This document shows, piece by piece, positions 1 through 12,668 of a stretch of 64,000 nt of DNA (position 1 is its first letter; each line of letters begins with the position of its first letter). The notes beneath the pieces are model-generated. The model searched no databases and had not been told where the DNA came from. It was given only the letters and a program-made list of their open reading frames with translations. The position numbers and the translations under genes were made by a program. The DNA comes from Ligustrum vulgare (taxonomy: Eukaryota > Streptophyta > Magnoliopsida > Lamiales > Oleaceae): NCBI GenBank assembly GCA_963555705.1, contig OY743181.1, positions 30,384,513 through 30,448,512 on the forward strand, given 5' to 3'.

Positions 1-121
1 ATGAGCATATCAATTTTCCCCAATTTTTCTCAAATTTTCGGATTTTTTTTTTTTTTTTGTATAACAACAACAATAATGTAAAGATAGGTTTACCAAATTA
101 GAGCAAAGCTCTGATACCAAA
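1..121 (-). mobile_element. Internal 5' edge of an LTR retrotransposon lying mostly left of the window, with PBS
   Basis: Read on the minus strand, positions 119-108 are TGGTATCAGAGC, the classic primer-binding site complementary to initiator tRNA-Met, two bases inside the LTR end at 122. The remaining bases to position 1 are untranslated leader with no coding signal. The body of this element (gag, pol and second LTR) must lie left of the window. Lineage cannot be assigned from this piece. Confidence 0.75.
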
Positions 122-1408
122 TGATGCGAACCCCTTCGGTATATTGACCGAAAATTCCCACAACAATTTAATACAAAACTCAAGAAAGCTAAAGTGGTAA
201 ATAACACGATAAACATCTTAACCCAAGTTTAAATCTACCCAAAATTCAAGGATTAACTAACCCTAGCCCAATGGGTATCAATCAAACAAATTCCAAGGTG
301 GAGGAAAATAAACAACAACACAAGAATAATAATACTCAAGCAAAGTTGATTACATTCCTAAAAGATACAAGATCAAGAACAAGGGTTTACTTCACCCATG
401 GGGGACTCTCTCAAGAGCTTTGCAATGAACATCCAAAGTTATCTTACAAATGACAAGAAAATGTGTATAAAAGGTACAAAATGGGTAAAAGATGCAATTT
501 CGGTATTTACAAGAAAAACTCTGTTTTTGTAAAACGGAGTGTTTCGGTCGACCGAAATTATTTCGGTCAATCACTGGGTCGACCGAAATGGGACTTTCGG
601 TCGACCGCGCACTAGGGGTGGGAAAAAACCGACCGAACCCGCCCAAACCGACCCAACCCGATTGGTTTGAGCCGTTTTTCATGAAAATTGGGTTGGATTG
701 GAGTTTTTTTTAATTTTTTTTTGGGTTGGGTCGGGTTGCGGGTTGGGTGAATAACCCGACCCGACCCAACCCAACCCAAAAAAAAAAAAGACAGTTTTTT
801 TTTTAAGTAATAAAACTTGACTTATTTAAATATTGATTGAACATATTTTAATTTTATTAGCAAGTGTTCAATTTATTGTATTTTTGGTTATTGTAGTGTA
901 CATAATTGATTTGAATTAAAGATAGATTAATGAGTTTTTTTTTTTTCAAAATTTTTACTAATTGGGCGAAAACCCAAACCGACCAACCCGACCCAAATTT
1001 GGTGGGTTGGGTTTGAATTCGTAATTGGGTTGGGTTGGGTTTGAATTCGTAATTGGGTTGGGTTGGGTTGGGTTGGTTTTTTATCAACCCGATCGTAGTG
1101 GGTTGGGTTGGGGTTGGGCAAAAAATCGACCCAACCCACGCCCACCCCTAATCGCCACGCAGCCAAAAGCGGCTGAGGCTGAATAAAAAATTCCTCTGCA
1201 GAAGATCGGTCGACCGGAAGAAAGTTCGGTCGACCGAAACTTGGCTGAAACTCCAAGCTTCTCAATTTTGGCTCCAACTTGATTCTTGGCTTCTTTCCTT
1301 GATTTATTCACATTGTTTAGCCTTGAATCTTGAACCTCCTCAACTTCGGATCTCGTCATGGGTCCCACGGGCACGTGCATCGAGCTTTGACTTTCCCGAT
1401 TCTCATCA
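122..1408 (-). mobile_element. LTR (5' LTR of minus-strand element) inserted into the copia element
   Basis: On the plus strand it begins TGATGCG beside the PBS and ends CTCATCA, so the minus-strand LTR runs TGATGAG...CGCATCA. After 1408 the sequence soon becomes copia pol, so this LTR marks the right edge of an insertion into the copia element. GGTGA (1409-1413) is the predicted 5 bp target duplication; its partner is outside the window. The LTR contains repeated palindromes built on GGTCGACC (542-557, 578-588, 595-607, 1207-1216, 1225-1238). It is interrupted by a hAT-like insertion at 613-1150. The 1408 boundary is inferred from TG/CA ends, since the other LTR is not visible. Confidence 0.65.
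613..1150. mobile_element. hAT-like non-autonomous element with GGGTTGGGTCGGG-type ends
   Basis: The ends are a perfect 10 bp inverted repeat, TAGGGGTGGG and CCCACCCCTA. Both subterminal regions are built of AACCCGACCCAACCC-like repeats in opposite orientations, with an AT-rich centre and no coding capacity. This resembles the plant hAT-type MITEs whose termini read TAGGGGTGGC or TAGGGATGGCAAT. The 8 bp flanks (605-612 and 1151-1158) are similar only if a substitution and an indel are allowed, so the target duplication has decayed. It interrupts the LTR at 122-1408. Confidence 0.6.
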
Positions 1409-1413
1409 GGTGA

Positions 1414-3386
1414 TTTGTTGGGAAAACCGGCGTGAAATATATTTTTGAGTCGGGAAAACTTGTATTGTCCTAAAATGGTTTCTTTGTTGGTAAAGGCTAT
1501 TCCACAAATGGAATGGTCAAATTGTGTACTATTGACAATGCAATCAATAAAATAAATTCTTCTTACTTTGTGTGTTCTTTAAATTTATGGCATGATAGAT
1601 TATGACATATTGGATATTCTACTTTGTATAGAATGATTAGAAATTGCATGCTATCTTGTGATTTTACAAAGAATGAAAAATGTGAAATTTGCACTAGGTC
1701 AAAAATGATTAAAAAACCTTTTCAAAGTGTAGAAATATCATCCAATATTCTTGACTTAGTTCATACCGACATTTGTGAACTTAATGGCATGTTAACTAGG
1801 GGTGGTAATAAATATTTTATCACTTTCATTGATGATTATTCTAGATTTTGTTATGTTTATTTAATGAAACATAAAAATGAGGCTTTTCATATGTTTAAAG
1901 GATATAAAAGTGAAGTAGAAAATCAAAAGGATAAAATGATTAAAATTCTTATAAGTGATAGAGGTGGTGAATACTTTTCTAAAGATTTTGATATCTTTTG
2001 TGAAGAACATGGTATTTTACACCAATTTAGTGCACCTAGAACACCAGAACAAAATGACTTGGCGGAAAGGAAAAATAGAACCTTAGTTGAGATTATAAAT
2101 TCTATGCTAACAAGGTCTAAATTGCCTAATAACTTATGGGGAGAGGCATTACTTACTTCATGTCATATACATAATAGAATTCCTTCTAAGAAACTTAAAG
2201 TTTCACCTTATGAATTGTGGAAAAGTCGGAAGCCTAACATTGGATATTTTAAAGTGTGGGGATTTTTGGCTTATTATAAAAACACCAATCCTAGTAGGAC
2301 AAAACTAGGACCAAGAGGGATCAAGAGTGCTTTTGTTGGATATGCTATAAATAGTAAAGCATATAGGATACTTGATCTAATATCCAATATGATTATAGAA
2401 TCACGAAATGTGGAATTTTTTGAGGATTCATTAAGCGTTGATGATATTCCTCAAAATTCAATAGATATTCAAAATGAATTTTCGGCTTCTAAATCACTAG
2501 AAACATCTTCCCAAGATGTAATTGAGACTAGTGAACCTCGAAGAAGCAAAAGATCTCGTAAAGAGATGGTATTGGGACACAGTGAGATTGATTCTCAAAG
2601 AATTTATCTATACTTGGTTGAAGCAAGTAAAGAAGATATAGTAAGAAAAATTCCATATGTTCTTCAAATTGATAGTGATCCTAAAACCTATAAAGAAGCA
2701 ATGACTTCTAGAGATAGCACATTTTGGAAGGATGCTATCAATGATGAAATGGATTCTATAATGTCCAACAATACTTGGAAGATTGTTGATTTACCGGCTG
2801 GATCAAAAGTCATTGGTTGCAAGTGGGTATTTCGAAGGAAATACAATACCGATGGTTCCATCCAAACCTATAAAGCAAGATTAGTTGCTAAAGGTTTTCG
2901 ACAAAATGAAGGAATAGATTATTTTGACACTTATGCACCCGTGGCTAGGATCACTACTATTAGAATTCTATTTGCATTATCTTCTATATATGACTTACAT
3001 GTGCATCAAATGGATGTGAAGACTGCATTTTTAAATGGAGAATTAAATGAAGAAGTTTACATGGAACAACCGGAAGGTTTTATTCTTCCAGGTAATGAAA
3101 ATAAAGTTTTTAAACTTATTAAATCACAATATGGTTTAAAACAAGCTCCTAAAAAATGGCATGAGAAATTTGATAATGCAATTATGTCTTTTGGTTTTTC
3201 ACACAATGTGGTAGATAAATGTTTATATATCAAAAGTTGTGATAAACATGTAATATTTGTGTGCTTATATGTGGATGACATGTTGATTATAAGTAATCAC
3301 ATGGATGGAATAAAAGAAACGAAAAGGTTTCTATCATCAACATTCAAAATGAAAGATCTTGGTCAAGTAGATACCATATTGGGTAT
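1414..3386 (+). pseudogene. Ty1/copia pol, 5' part: GAG-pre-integrase, integrase and first half of reverse transcriptase
   Basis: The reading frame is traceable from about 1485. GAG-pre-integrase (ending LWHDRL) is followed by an in-frame TGA at 1603-1605. The integrase core then shows HTD, FIDDYSR, SDRGGEY and the downstream Glu region, and the copia reverse transcriptase shows KWVFRRK, ARLVAKGF, QMDVKTAFLNGEL, QYGLKQAP and the catalytic YVDDM. The frame is open from 1606 to 3386, where an Athila-like element is inserted. It resumes at 11200 in the same frame once one target copy is removed (ILGI then KVIK). Gag and the 5' LTR are absent because the element at 1-1408 cuts the left side. Stops here and downstream make it inactive. 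Confidence 0.93.
3382..3386. repeat. Target-site duplication GGTAT (left copy)
   Basis: GGTAT flanks the Athila-like element on the left; the identical right copy is 11195-11199. Removing the element and one copy restores the copia reading frame, which fixes the boundaries at base level. Confidence 0.95.
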
Positions 3387-5001
3387 TGATGCGTGTCGTA
3401 ATGCACCAAAATAATAAATAATTCCTTACTCGCTAAATATTAATTAATAATGTAGTAGTGAGAGTAAGAGTCGATCCCGCGAGGAACGGAAACTAATTTT
3501 AGTTGTTCGATTAATTAAAATGAAATGGAGGAGTTTGTTGTTTGAAATTGCTTGAATAAAAAATATGCATAAAAATAAACAATTAAATATGACTAGAGAA
3601 ATAATATAAGAAGAAATCTTGTTCTCGGGTTCGGTTGTGCCCTTAATTAATGTTATTCTTTTCCTTGTAACGTGTTTATATCCCTATTCAATTATCAATC
3701 ATAAATAATCAACAAGCTCTGATTATCTAAATTCTTCCTTATGTATATTGATTCAAAACAAGCTCTTCGAACCAATTCTAGCCACAGACAATCCTAAACA
3801 AGCTCTTAGGATTTAATGCACGACTAGTATGAAAATTTAGAAGAATAGATTGAATTGAATCATTAATTACACGAGCTCGAATTAATCAATCCAAGTTGAA
3901 TTATTACTAAACCTGCACGTGATTTATTTGTTACTAAAGTAAAGATTCAATGACAATTACAGGTCAAGAATCTAAACATAGCATATTCATGAATCCAAAG
4001 ATCAATAATCCAATTGGCCAAATTAAACTATTAATCAAATAAACTCAATCGAACATTCAAAACATAATAATCCAACAATTGAAATAAATGAATAAATTCA
4101 CGCTACTAATTTGTAGGAAAAGAAAATAACATAATCAAGTTAACACAACTTCCCCTTTGAACAAGACATAAAATTTAGCCTAGCATGTTGTGGTAGATTC
4201 TTGCTTCATGAATTCCATTGTTGTTGATGTTCTTTGGCTTGAAAATCTCCAAAGAATGCTCTATACTTTGCTCTCAATTTTCTTCAATGTCCAGCCTCCT
4301 TTTTGTGGTGATTTTGCTCCTTTAATACTTCCAAAATCGTGCCATAACTTTACCCCAAAGATATACCAAAGATAGACCTTGAATCAGATAAGGAAATTTC
4401 TTCGCGAGAAAGTTACGGCCGTAACTTTCCTTATTGCTGCCGTAAGTAAGCTACTAAAAATTTTCGAAATTTGGAATTTACGGCTATAACTTTACCATTT
4501 ACGGCCGTAAGTGCATTTCTGCCGAGAAGCATCTGTGTTCGATGTTTTGGTCATAACTTTCTCTGTCGAAGTCCGATTGTGGTGATTCAAGTTGCGTTGG
4601 AAAGAAAACTCAAATATCTACAATTATTTATGAAATAGATCTTCCAAAATTCGAAAGTCTTATATGATCAAATTGAGCTTCAATCTATGAATAAAATTCA
4701 TGATCACAATCCTTGCGGGTTTTTGATTTCTAACTTCATCCCAAACCTTCTTTGACCATAATTTTTGCATCTAATCTGCTTTCCATATGCCATTATTGAT
4801 TTGGAGCTCTTTGAATATGCCCTTGAACCTCACTTCTTAATTTTTTTGTATTTCTTTGGTCCTGTTTCCTTTTTTTTTCTTCTTTTTGACCTTACATAGC
4901 ACAATAAGTGAAAATGCATTAAACGATGCTTCAATAGGATCAAACCAATAAAAAAATAAGATAATAAGTGAATTAAATACGTGCTAATAAAGCACTTATC
5001 A
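3387..5001 (-). repeat. 3' LTR of the Athila-like element
   Basis: 1615 bp. Minus-strand ends are TGATAAGTGC and CGCATCA, and it pairs with 9574-11194. It contains repeats of the palindrome TTACGGCCGTAA (4411-4426, 4498-4511, with decayed versions at 4437 and 4476). It also has a conserved LTR block at about 4545-4610, related to sequence in the solo LTR at 37110-38745. Confidence 0.92.
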
Positions 5002-5016
5002 AATCCCCCCACACTT
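5002..5016 (-). other. Polypurine tract of the Athila-like element
   Basis: The minus strand reads AGTGTGGGGGGATT immediately before the 3' LTR start TGATAAG. This is the expected plus-strand primer for reverse transcription and confirms minus orientation. Confidence 0.85.
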
Positions 5017-7068
5017 AAACCATTGTTCGTCCTAGAATAATGATTTGAAAGAAAAGAAACATAACTCAAACAAAAAGATAGACCTACAATCGGAAAGTCA
5101 AGGTTACAGCCCACTTCTCTTTTAGCATGAAAATTCAATTGCATAACCGGAGTGTGTTAGTGTGTGCAAGAGATGCATCATCCAATATCCTCTGAACAGA
5201 AATGAAAATCAATACCCCCGGCCTAATTCATTTCCCAATGTGGCTTGTATCCTCCCACCTCTCGTGAGTTCTCTCTTAACCTCTATCAATGATTTACTAT
5301 ATGGGTGTTAGTTTTTTGGCCAACTTGAAAGCACAGAATATAGACCAAGCAACTCAAACCACTCATAAGCATATTTAATGGGAGTTAACACCCTCACTAG
5401 ATATTTCTCTCTTCGCACAAAGTGTATAAGGGTGAGAATTTTCACTCAACTCACTGCATGGAGAATCTATTACCACAGACTGTTCAAATGTCATAACCGG
5501 AGCCAACAATAACACAAGTACAAAGTAAAGGTCTTTATTTGATTGTAACGGGGCTTCGGGTCAGGTAGGATAAAAGGGCATATTTAGGCTGAGCCGAGAA
5601 GGAATTTCGCAAACTAAGTCAATTCACAATAACATTACTTCCTTCACACCTTAATATGAACTTCATTATTTCCCGCTACCCAACTTAGTTAATGCTTGAT
5701 TTTTTATTTTTTTTTCACAAGTTGAGTGTTTGACTTCCTCAACTACTAATTTTCTTGACTAAACTTCCTTTTTCATTGCTTTTTCTCTTTCTCTTTTTTT
5801 TTTTGAGTACAGACTGCAACTTTTTTTTTGTTCAAATCATTACGCAGTCACCAATTGGCACAAGATAGAATTACATTTCTCTGAATTCAGTCCATTACAC
5901 AACCGTCGCTCAACACAAGATATTCATTGCAACTTCTTAGACTTAGACCACAGCACGATCCTTAATCAACAAAAGCTTGCGAATCCCTTCTCTATGGGTT
6001 CAAAACAGAGACAATGCAAAAGAAAGGGTATTCGTGGCTTGTAGCGTGGCATCAAAATTTCAAGGAAAGGCTAAGGCTCAAAAGGGCTTCTATTGGTACA
6101 TGTATCATGGTAGGCCCTTTTAGCAGGTCAAATTTGGTTTAACCTAATGCCTTTACTATATTTTGCACTTGAGACAAGAAGCTACAACGGCATGTACAGA
6201 AAAGCAAATCCAAGAACAAATCAACCATGCAGGACACACATCAGGGAAATAAGATCTTAATATAAAGATTAAAAGAAGCTCATAGGCTCAAAAGCTCACA
6301 AATTATGGTTTATGTGTGTTCCTCTCATCCAATTATGAGTATAGGTCATTGCTCAGTCTTGGTTCCGAACTGAAAATCTAGTGGACAAGGTTAGAATGGA
6401 GTTACTCGGGGTGTTGTTTTATCATATCAATTTTGGTTTGACTTAATTAGGTTGCAGAAATTTTTCAATTTGTCCCCATTTTCAAACTAATTCAGAAATT
6501 ATTGAAAAAATCATCTCTATGTGCTCATTGTTTGTCCGATTATGCGATTTAGGAAGTTGGTGGTTCAAAAATTATAATAAGTGAGGCTGCTTCCTATTAT
6601 ACCAAAATATGGGTCTAAGCACAATTAATAATAGATAATCATTCCCCCCACACTTGAATTCCACATTGTGCTCAATGTGGAGCATGACAATACAAAACAG
6701 GACCAAAGAAATACAAAAAAAGTTTGCGAAACTTACGACCGTGAAGATATTAATTACGACCGTAAGTAACAATCTGAAAAAAATTGAAAGAATCAACTAC
6801 GGCCATAAACAATATAGTTACGGCAGTAATTAGGCCTCTGGATATATTCGATGGAATAGAGTTACAGCCTTAAAGTTTTAACTTACGGCCGTAACAAGGC
6901 CACTGAATTTCTTTTTTCTTTTTGTGAATGAAATTAATTAATAAGAAAAATGACAAAAATGAAAATAAAAAAATAACAATTTGAGGGAGTAAAGAAACTC
7001 CCCTCTCAGGTTGCCTCCCGAGCAGCGCCTTTGTTTACTGTCTTCGGCTAGACTTGTTGTTTCCTCCT
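5017..7068 (-). other. Non-coding internal region of the Athila-like element
   Basis: About 2 kb between gag-protease and the polypurine tract with no significant reading frame on either strand. It holds T-rich runs (about 5700-5830) and further decayed copies of the TTACGGCCGTAA palindrome at 6735-6895, so the motif is not confined to the LTRs. No RT, RNase H or integrase motif was found. Confidence 0.7.
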
Positions 7069-9446
7069 TCAACCGGGATTAGGTGGATTTCCAAAGCTCA
7101 ACTTCTTTTTCATATTTTTCATTAGGGCTTGCAAGACAGGGGGCAAAAGCATGTCATCAGAAGTTGGCAATGTAATACACGAGATTTTACCTGGCTTTTC
7201 ACCATTTCCACCAAGTTTGAAAGTTTCCTGTACTGAAGAATCAAAAACATTAACAGAATGAACAGGATTATCATCATCAATGTAGTTCACGGAATTATAA
7301 ATATTAAACTGAATCATTTCACCATCAAATTCCATGGTGAGTGTGCCACTACTGACATCTATCTTGGTCTTAAATGTCTTTAGAAATGGTCTACCTAACA
7401 AAATAGGAGTAGAGTTGGGGGAGTGATCATCATTCATGTCCAATACATAAAAATCTACAGGAAATACTAACCCGCCTACTTGCACTAGAATGTCTTCAAC
7501 TACCCCGTCGGATAAGCATTAGAACGATCGGCTAGTTGAATTATAACATTAGTTTCATTCAGTTTGGAAAGTTTTAATGAGACATAGGTGGACCTAGGCA
7601 TTACATTGATAGATGCTCCTAAGTCTATTAAAGCACGATTTATTTTCTTATTGCCTATTTGACAAGGTATGGTAAACACACCTAGATCCTTACACTTGGG
7701 AGGTAATTTTCTGTGAAGAAGTGCAGATACAGACTCACCCATTCTTATCATCTCATTTCCCTTTAGCTTTCTCTTATTGGTGCACAGATCCTTCAAAAAC
7801 TTCGCATATCGAGGCACTTGCTTGATTGCATCTAACAGTGGAATGTTGATTTCCACTTTCCTGAACATCTCCAGTATATCCTTTTCCTTGCCCTCCTTGT
7901 TTGCTTTTTCTAACCTGCTGGGAAAGGGAGGTGGAGTCAGTTTAACATTTAAAGTGGGGTCAGTCTTTACCTGAGAGTTTTGTGAGGTGTCTTCTTTCTT
8001 TCCAGCTTCTGTTTCTTCAACTTCCTCCTCAATTGCAGATGGTTTCATTTGCGACCCCTCAACCTCCTTTCCCCTTCACAGGGTTATGGCACTCACATTC
8101 CTTGGATTAACTTCAGGTTGAGATGGTAATTTACCTATAGATTGGGCCTCCAATCTGTTGATGGTTGTAGCCATTTGACCCATCTGGTTCTCCAGATTTT
8201 GAATGCTGGACTTGGTGTCCTGTTGAAATTGAAGTGTATTAGAAGCCAAAGTTTTAACCATGTCTTCAAGAGAAGTACCTGAGCCTTGAGGTTTTAGCTG
8301 ATATTTCCCATGTTGTTGGAAGGTTCCTTGTTGCTGAAATTGCCCTTGAGGTTTGTTGGAAATGAAGCCTGGGGGCTTGTTAATTTCGTAGCTTAGGTTG
8401 GGGTGATTCCTCCATCCTGGATTGTAGGTATTAGAGTACGGATTGTACTGCTGTCTTTGGAACGGGAAACCTTCTGCAGCATTCACCTGGGCACTGTTTT
8501 CCTCTTACAACACTGGACAAGTATCTGTTGGATGTCCAAAATTCGCGCATATCCCACAGGTTTTGGCTTGTTGTAACTTTCCTACTGCAAGTTGTTTTAT
8601 AAGATTGGTTAGTTCAAACAATTGACTTTCAATATTGGAACTACTTACCTCATTTACTCGCCGAACTTGCATATCCCTATTTGAATTGAATTGCTCAGTG
8701 TTCTCAGCCATATTGGAGATTAAAGCCCGTGCTTGTCCTGGTGTCTTGTCCATCAATGCACCTCCGCTTGTGGCATCTATCATGCTTCTATCCATCGGTG
8801 CCAGACCTTCATAAAAATATTGCATCAAGAGTTGCTCACTGATCTGATGATGGGGGCAACTCGAGATGAGCTTTTTGAAGCGCTCCCAATACTCATATAA
8901 TGATTCACCATTGTTTTGGCGCACCCCACATATTTCCTTTCTGATCATTCAAGCTCTCAATGCAGGAAAGTACTTTTCTAGGAATAGCCTCTTCATGTCA
9001 TTCCAGGTAGTGATTGATCCAGATGGTAGACAGTATAACCAGTCAGTAGCAGCATCCTTCAGCGAGAATGGAAAGGCCCTCATCTTGATTTGTTCCTCAG
9101 TAATACCCGTGGGTCTCATGCTATCACAAATGACATGGAACTCCTTCAGATGTCTGTATGGGTCCTCACCGGGATGTCCTCTAAAAGTTGGCAGAAGATG
9201 GATCAGTCCGAATTTTAGCTCAAAAGTTCTGCCTTCTTCCACTGCCAGAAAAGTGATGCATAGTGATTGTTGAGCAACATCCGGGGTAACTAGTTGCTTG
9301 AGAGTAAGATTATTATTATCTATTGCCATTGGTTGTGCTGCTCTTCTTTGCTGTCGAAAAGTTTTCTCGATTTCTGGGTTAAAATAAAAAAAATCAAAAT
9401 TAGTTGACCTAGTTCTACGCATATAAACAAAGAAGTAGACAGGCAA
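7069..9446 (-). pseudogene. gag-protease of the Athila-like element (degraded)
   Basis: The frame runs from 9446 down to 7069. The order is a start region ending FRQQRRAAQP; a retrotransposon gag domain (GHPGEDPYRHLKEF, AATDWLYCLPSGSITTW, then NGESLYEYWERFKKL); a CCHC zinc knuckle (CGICANFGHPTDTC, near 8510-8550); a Gln/Pro-rich linker; and an aspartic-protease-like domain with DLGASINVMP in the Athila manner and ILLGRPFL downstream. Breaks are an in-frame TGA at 8949-8951, a TAA near 8505, a third stop near 8076 and a single-base frameshift near 7500. Gag would form the particle and protease would process it. No polymerase follows, so the element could only move in trans. Family assignment rests on the DLGASIN protease style and the tRNA-Asp-type PBS. 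Confidence 0.88.
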
Positions 9447-9548
9447 TATTTTTTATTTTTTTAAAAAATTATAGAAATAAAGTGAAAATAAAATAAAATG
9501 CAAAAAAAAATAAAATTCTAATTGATTAAACACAAAATTGGTTAACCG

Positions 9549-9567
9549 TTCCCCGGCAACGGCGCCA
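9549..9567 (-). other. Primer-binding site, tRNA-Asp type
   Basis: The minus strand reads TGGCGCCGTTGCCGGGGAA just inside the 5' LTR, as is usual in plant Athila/Tat Ty3 elements primed by tRNA-Asp. It lies six bases from the LTR end at 9574. Confidence 0.88.
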
Positions 9568-9573
9568 AAAATT

Positions 9574-11194
9574 TGATGCATGTCGCAATGCACCAAAATA
9601 ATAAATAATTCCTTACTCGCTAAATATTAATTAATAATGTAGTAGTGAGAGTAAGGGTCGATCCCACGAGGAACGAAAAATAATTTTAGTTGTTCGATCA
9701 ATTAAAATGGAATGGGGGGTTTGTTGTTTGAAATTGCTTGAATAAGAAATATGCATAAAAATAAACAATTAAATATGACTAGAGAAATAATATAAGAAGA
9801 AATCTTGTTCTCGGGTTCGGTTGTGCCCTTAATTAATGTTATACTTTTCCTTGTAACGTGTTTATATCCCTATTCAATTATCAATCATAAATAATCAACA
9901 AGCTCTGATTATCTAAATTCTTCTTTATGTATATTGATTCAAAACAAGCTCTTCGAACCAATTCTAGCCACAGACAATCCTAAACAAGCTCTTAGGATTT
10001 AATGCACGACTAGAATGAAAATTTAGAAGAATAGATTGAATTGGATCGTTAATTACACGAGCTCGAATTAATCAATCCAAGTTGAATTATTACTAAACCT
10101 GCACGAGATTTATTTGCTACTAAAGTAAAGATTCAATGACAATTACGGATCAAGAATCTAAACATAGCATATTCATGAATCCAAAGATCAATAATCCAAT
10201 TGGCCAAATTAAACTATTAATCAAATAAACTCAATCGAACATTCAAAACATAATAATCCAACAATTGAAATAAATGAATAAATTCACGCTACTAATTTGT
10301 AGGAAAAGAAAATAAAATAATCAAGTTAACACAACTTCCCCTTTGAACAAGACATAAAATTTAGCCTAGCATGATTGTGGTAGATTCTTCAAGTTGCTTC
10401 ATGAATTCCATTGTTGTTGATGTTCTTTGGCTTGAAAATCTCCAAAGAATGCTCTATATTTTGCTCTCAATTTTCTTCAATGTCCAGCCTCTTTTTTGTG
10501 GTGATTTTGCTCCTTTAATACTCCCAAAATCGTGCCCTAGCTTTACCCTAAAGATATACCAAAGATAGACCTTGAATCAAATAAGAAAATTTCTTCGCGA
10601 GAAAGTTACGGCCGTAACTTTCCTTATTACGGCCGTAAGTAAGCTACTGAAAATTTTCGAAATTTGGAAGTTACGGCCGTAACTTTACCATTTACGGCCG
10701 TAAGCGCATTTCTGCTGAGAAGCGCATGTGTTCGATGTTTTGGTCATAACTTTCTCTCCCAAAGTCCGATTGTGGTGATTCAAGTTGCGTTGGAAATAAA
10801 ACTCAAATATATACAATTCTTTGTGAAATAGATCTTCCAAAATTCGAAATTATTCTATGACCAAATTGAGCTTCAATCTATGAATAAAATTCATGATCAC
10901 AATCCTTGCGGGTTTTTGATTTCTAACTTCATCCCAAACCTTCTTTGACCATAATTTTTGCATCTAATCTTCTTTTAATATGCCATTATTGATTTGGAGC
11001 TCTTTGAATATGCCATTGAACCTCACTTCTTGATTTTTTTGTATTTCTTTGGTCCTATTACCTTTCTTTTTCTTCTTTTTGACCTTACATAGCACAATAA
11101 GTGAAAATGCATTAAACGATGCTTCAATAAGATCAAACCAATAACAAAATAAGATAGTAAGTGAATTAAATACGTGCTAATAAAGCTCTTATCA
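9574..11194 (-). repeat. 5' LTR of the Athila-like element
   Basis: 1621 bp partner of 3387-5001. It carries four well-preserved TTACGGCCGTAA-type palindromes at 10605-10618, 10626-10639, 10670-10683 and 10690-10703, better kept than in the other LTR. It ends beside the right target copy GGTAT at 11195-11199. Confidence 0.92.
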
Positions 11195-11199
11195 GGTAT

Positions 11200-12073
11200 A
11201 AAAGTGATCAAGAATGAGTTGGGGTATGCATTAACCCAATCACATTATATTGAGAATGTGATTGAAAAGTTCAAATATTTGAACATTAAAGAGGCAAATA
11301 CTCCATTTGATTCAAGTATTAAACTTGTAAAGAATGTTGAAAGGGTTATTGGACAACTCGAATATGCAAGTGCAATTGGGAGTCTAATGTATGCAGTTCA
11401 ATGCACAAGACCGGATATTGCATTTGCCATGAGTAAACTTAGTAGGTTTACTAGCAATCCAAGTGTTGAGCATTGGAAAGCGGATGGAAGAGTTCTTGGT
11501 TATCTAAAGAGAACTAAAAACCTTGTACTTCAATATTCCAAGTTTCCAGCAATACTAGAAGGATATACCGATGCTAGTTGGATATCAAATGCTGGAGAAA
11601 ATAAATCAACCTCGGGATGGTTGTTTACACTTGGAGGTGGTGTTGTTTCTTGGAGATCAAAGAAACAAACAATGATTACACATTCCACCATGGAATCCGA
11701 GTTTGTTGCACTAGCTGAAACTAGATAGGAAGCAGAGTGGCTTAAGGATCTTCTTTTATGAAGTTCCACTAGATACGAAGAATGAGTCTTCAATATCTAT
11801 ACTATGCGATAGTCAAGATACTCTAGCGAGGGCTTATAATGAAGTCTACAATGGAAAGTCAAGACATATGAGTCTTAGACATGATTACATAAGAAAATTG
11901 ATAAAAGATGGAATAATATCACTTACCTATGTGAGGTCAAGTGAAAATTTGGCTAATCCATTCACAAAACCACTTACCAAAGAGTTGGTAAAACAAACAT
12001 CGAGTAGGATGGGGGCTAAAACTCCTATTATAAATTCACCAATGATGGCAACCCTGCCTATCATTACGAAATG
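11200..12073 (+). pseudogene. Ty1/copia pol, 3' part: end of reverse transcriptase and RNase H
   Basis: This continues the frame broken at 3386. RT thumb and connection sequence ([34 protein letters not shown]) is followed by copia RNase H with [10 protein letters not shown], the catalytic Glu in [20 protein letters not shown] and the terminal RHDYIRKLIKDG...ANPFTKPL block. Breaks are an in-frame TAG at 11726-11728 and a frameshift near 11757. About 520 bp of non-coding sequence separates it from the polypurine tract. Confidence 0.92.
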
Positions 12074-12580
12074 AGTAATTCACGGGTTCAAAGGGTAACA
12101 ATAAGTGATTTGATAAGTGAATTGTTGCAGCACTTAGAAAATAATTTAAAGACCATATCCTAAGGATGTGAGTGCCGGGGTAACTGTTTGGAGGGATGAA
12201 TAAATCTTAAAGAAATTCAGTACTTAGTACAAGTGTCTTTAAAAGTTACCAAGACACTGTAAGAATTTCTCCTACATGAACTTAGAAGTGGTACCGCTTC
12301 AAGGAAAGTTTTGGAGTTACTTTCTGAAAAGTTCATAAACTCGGATGGGCACAAGGCCATTAACGCGCCAAAGTAAATTGTGTGGAACGCATTGAGCAAG
12401 AATGTTCACGTGTGCGATATCGCCGGTAATGTCATAAGGGATAACTGGTTCAAAGTCAAGGCTACCTAGGATCTCGATGTTACTTTGTAATGTTAGCACT
12501 AATATAAGGTTAAAATTGAAAGATACCTTATTTTATGCGTGACATCGTTTATGATTCTAAGTTGAGTTTATATATTTGAA

Positions 12581-12591
12581 CAAGTGGGGGA
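12581..12591 (+). other. Polypurine tract of the copia element
   Basis: CAAGTGGGGGA directly precedes the TGTTATG start of the 3' LTR, the usual arrangement in plant copia elements. Confidence 0.8.
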
Positions 12592-12592
12592 T

Positions 12593-12608
12593 TGTTATGA
12601 AAATGTTG

Positions 12609-12668
<60 letters not shown>

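Larger units (their letters stand above)
3387..11194 (-). mobile_element. Complete non-autonomous Athila/Tat-like Ty3 element (TR-GAG type: gag-protease, no RT)
   Basis: A 7.8 kb element with two LTRs (3387-5001 and 9574-11194), a PBS, a polypurine tract and a perfect GGTAT target duplication, inserted into copia reverse transcriptase. The only coding region is gag-protease on the minus strand (7069-9446). Positions 5002-7068, where RT, RNase H and integrase should be, contain no recognisable pol. This matches the non-autonomous class of elements that keep GAG but lack polymerase. The LTRs are similar but show scattered substitutions and small indels, so the insertion is not very recent. The element must have relied on proteins supplied by an autonomous relative. 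Confidence 0.9.

Noticed and set aside
271..453. Short frames inside the first LTR
   Set aside because: Located in an LTR, with no recognisable domain.
650..1130. GGGTTGGG/ACCCAACCC repeats looked like interstitial telomere sequence
   Set aside because: The unit is not TTTAGGG, and the repeats lie inside an element with clear 10 bp inverted termini, as in two similar elements at 35502-36134 and 38899-40418.
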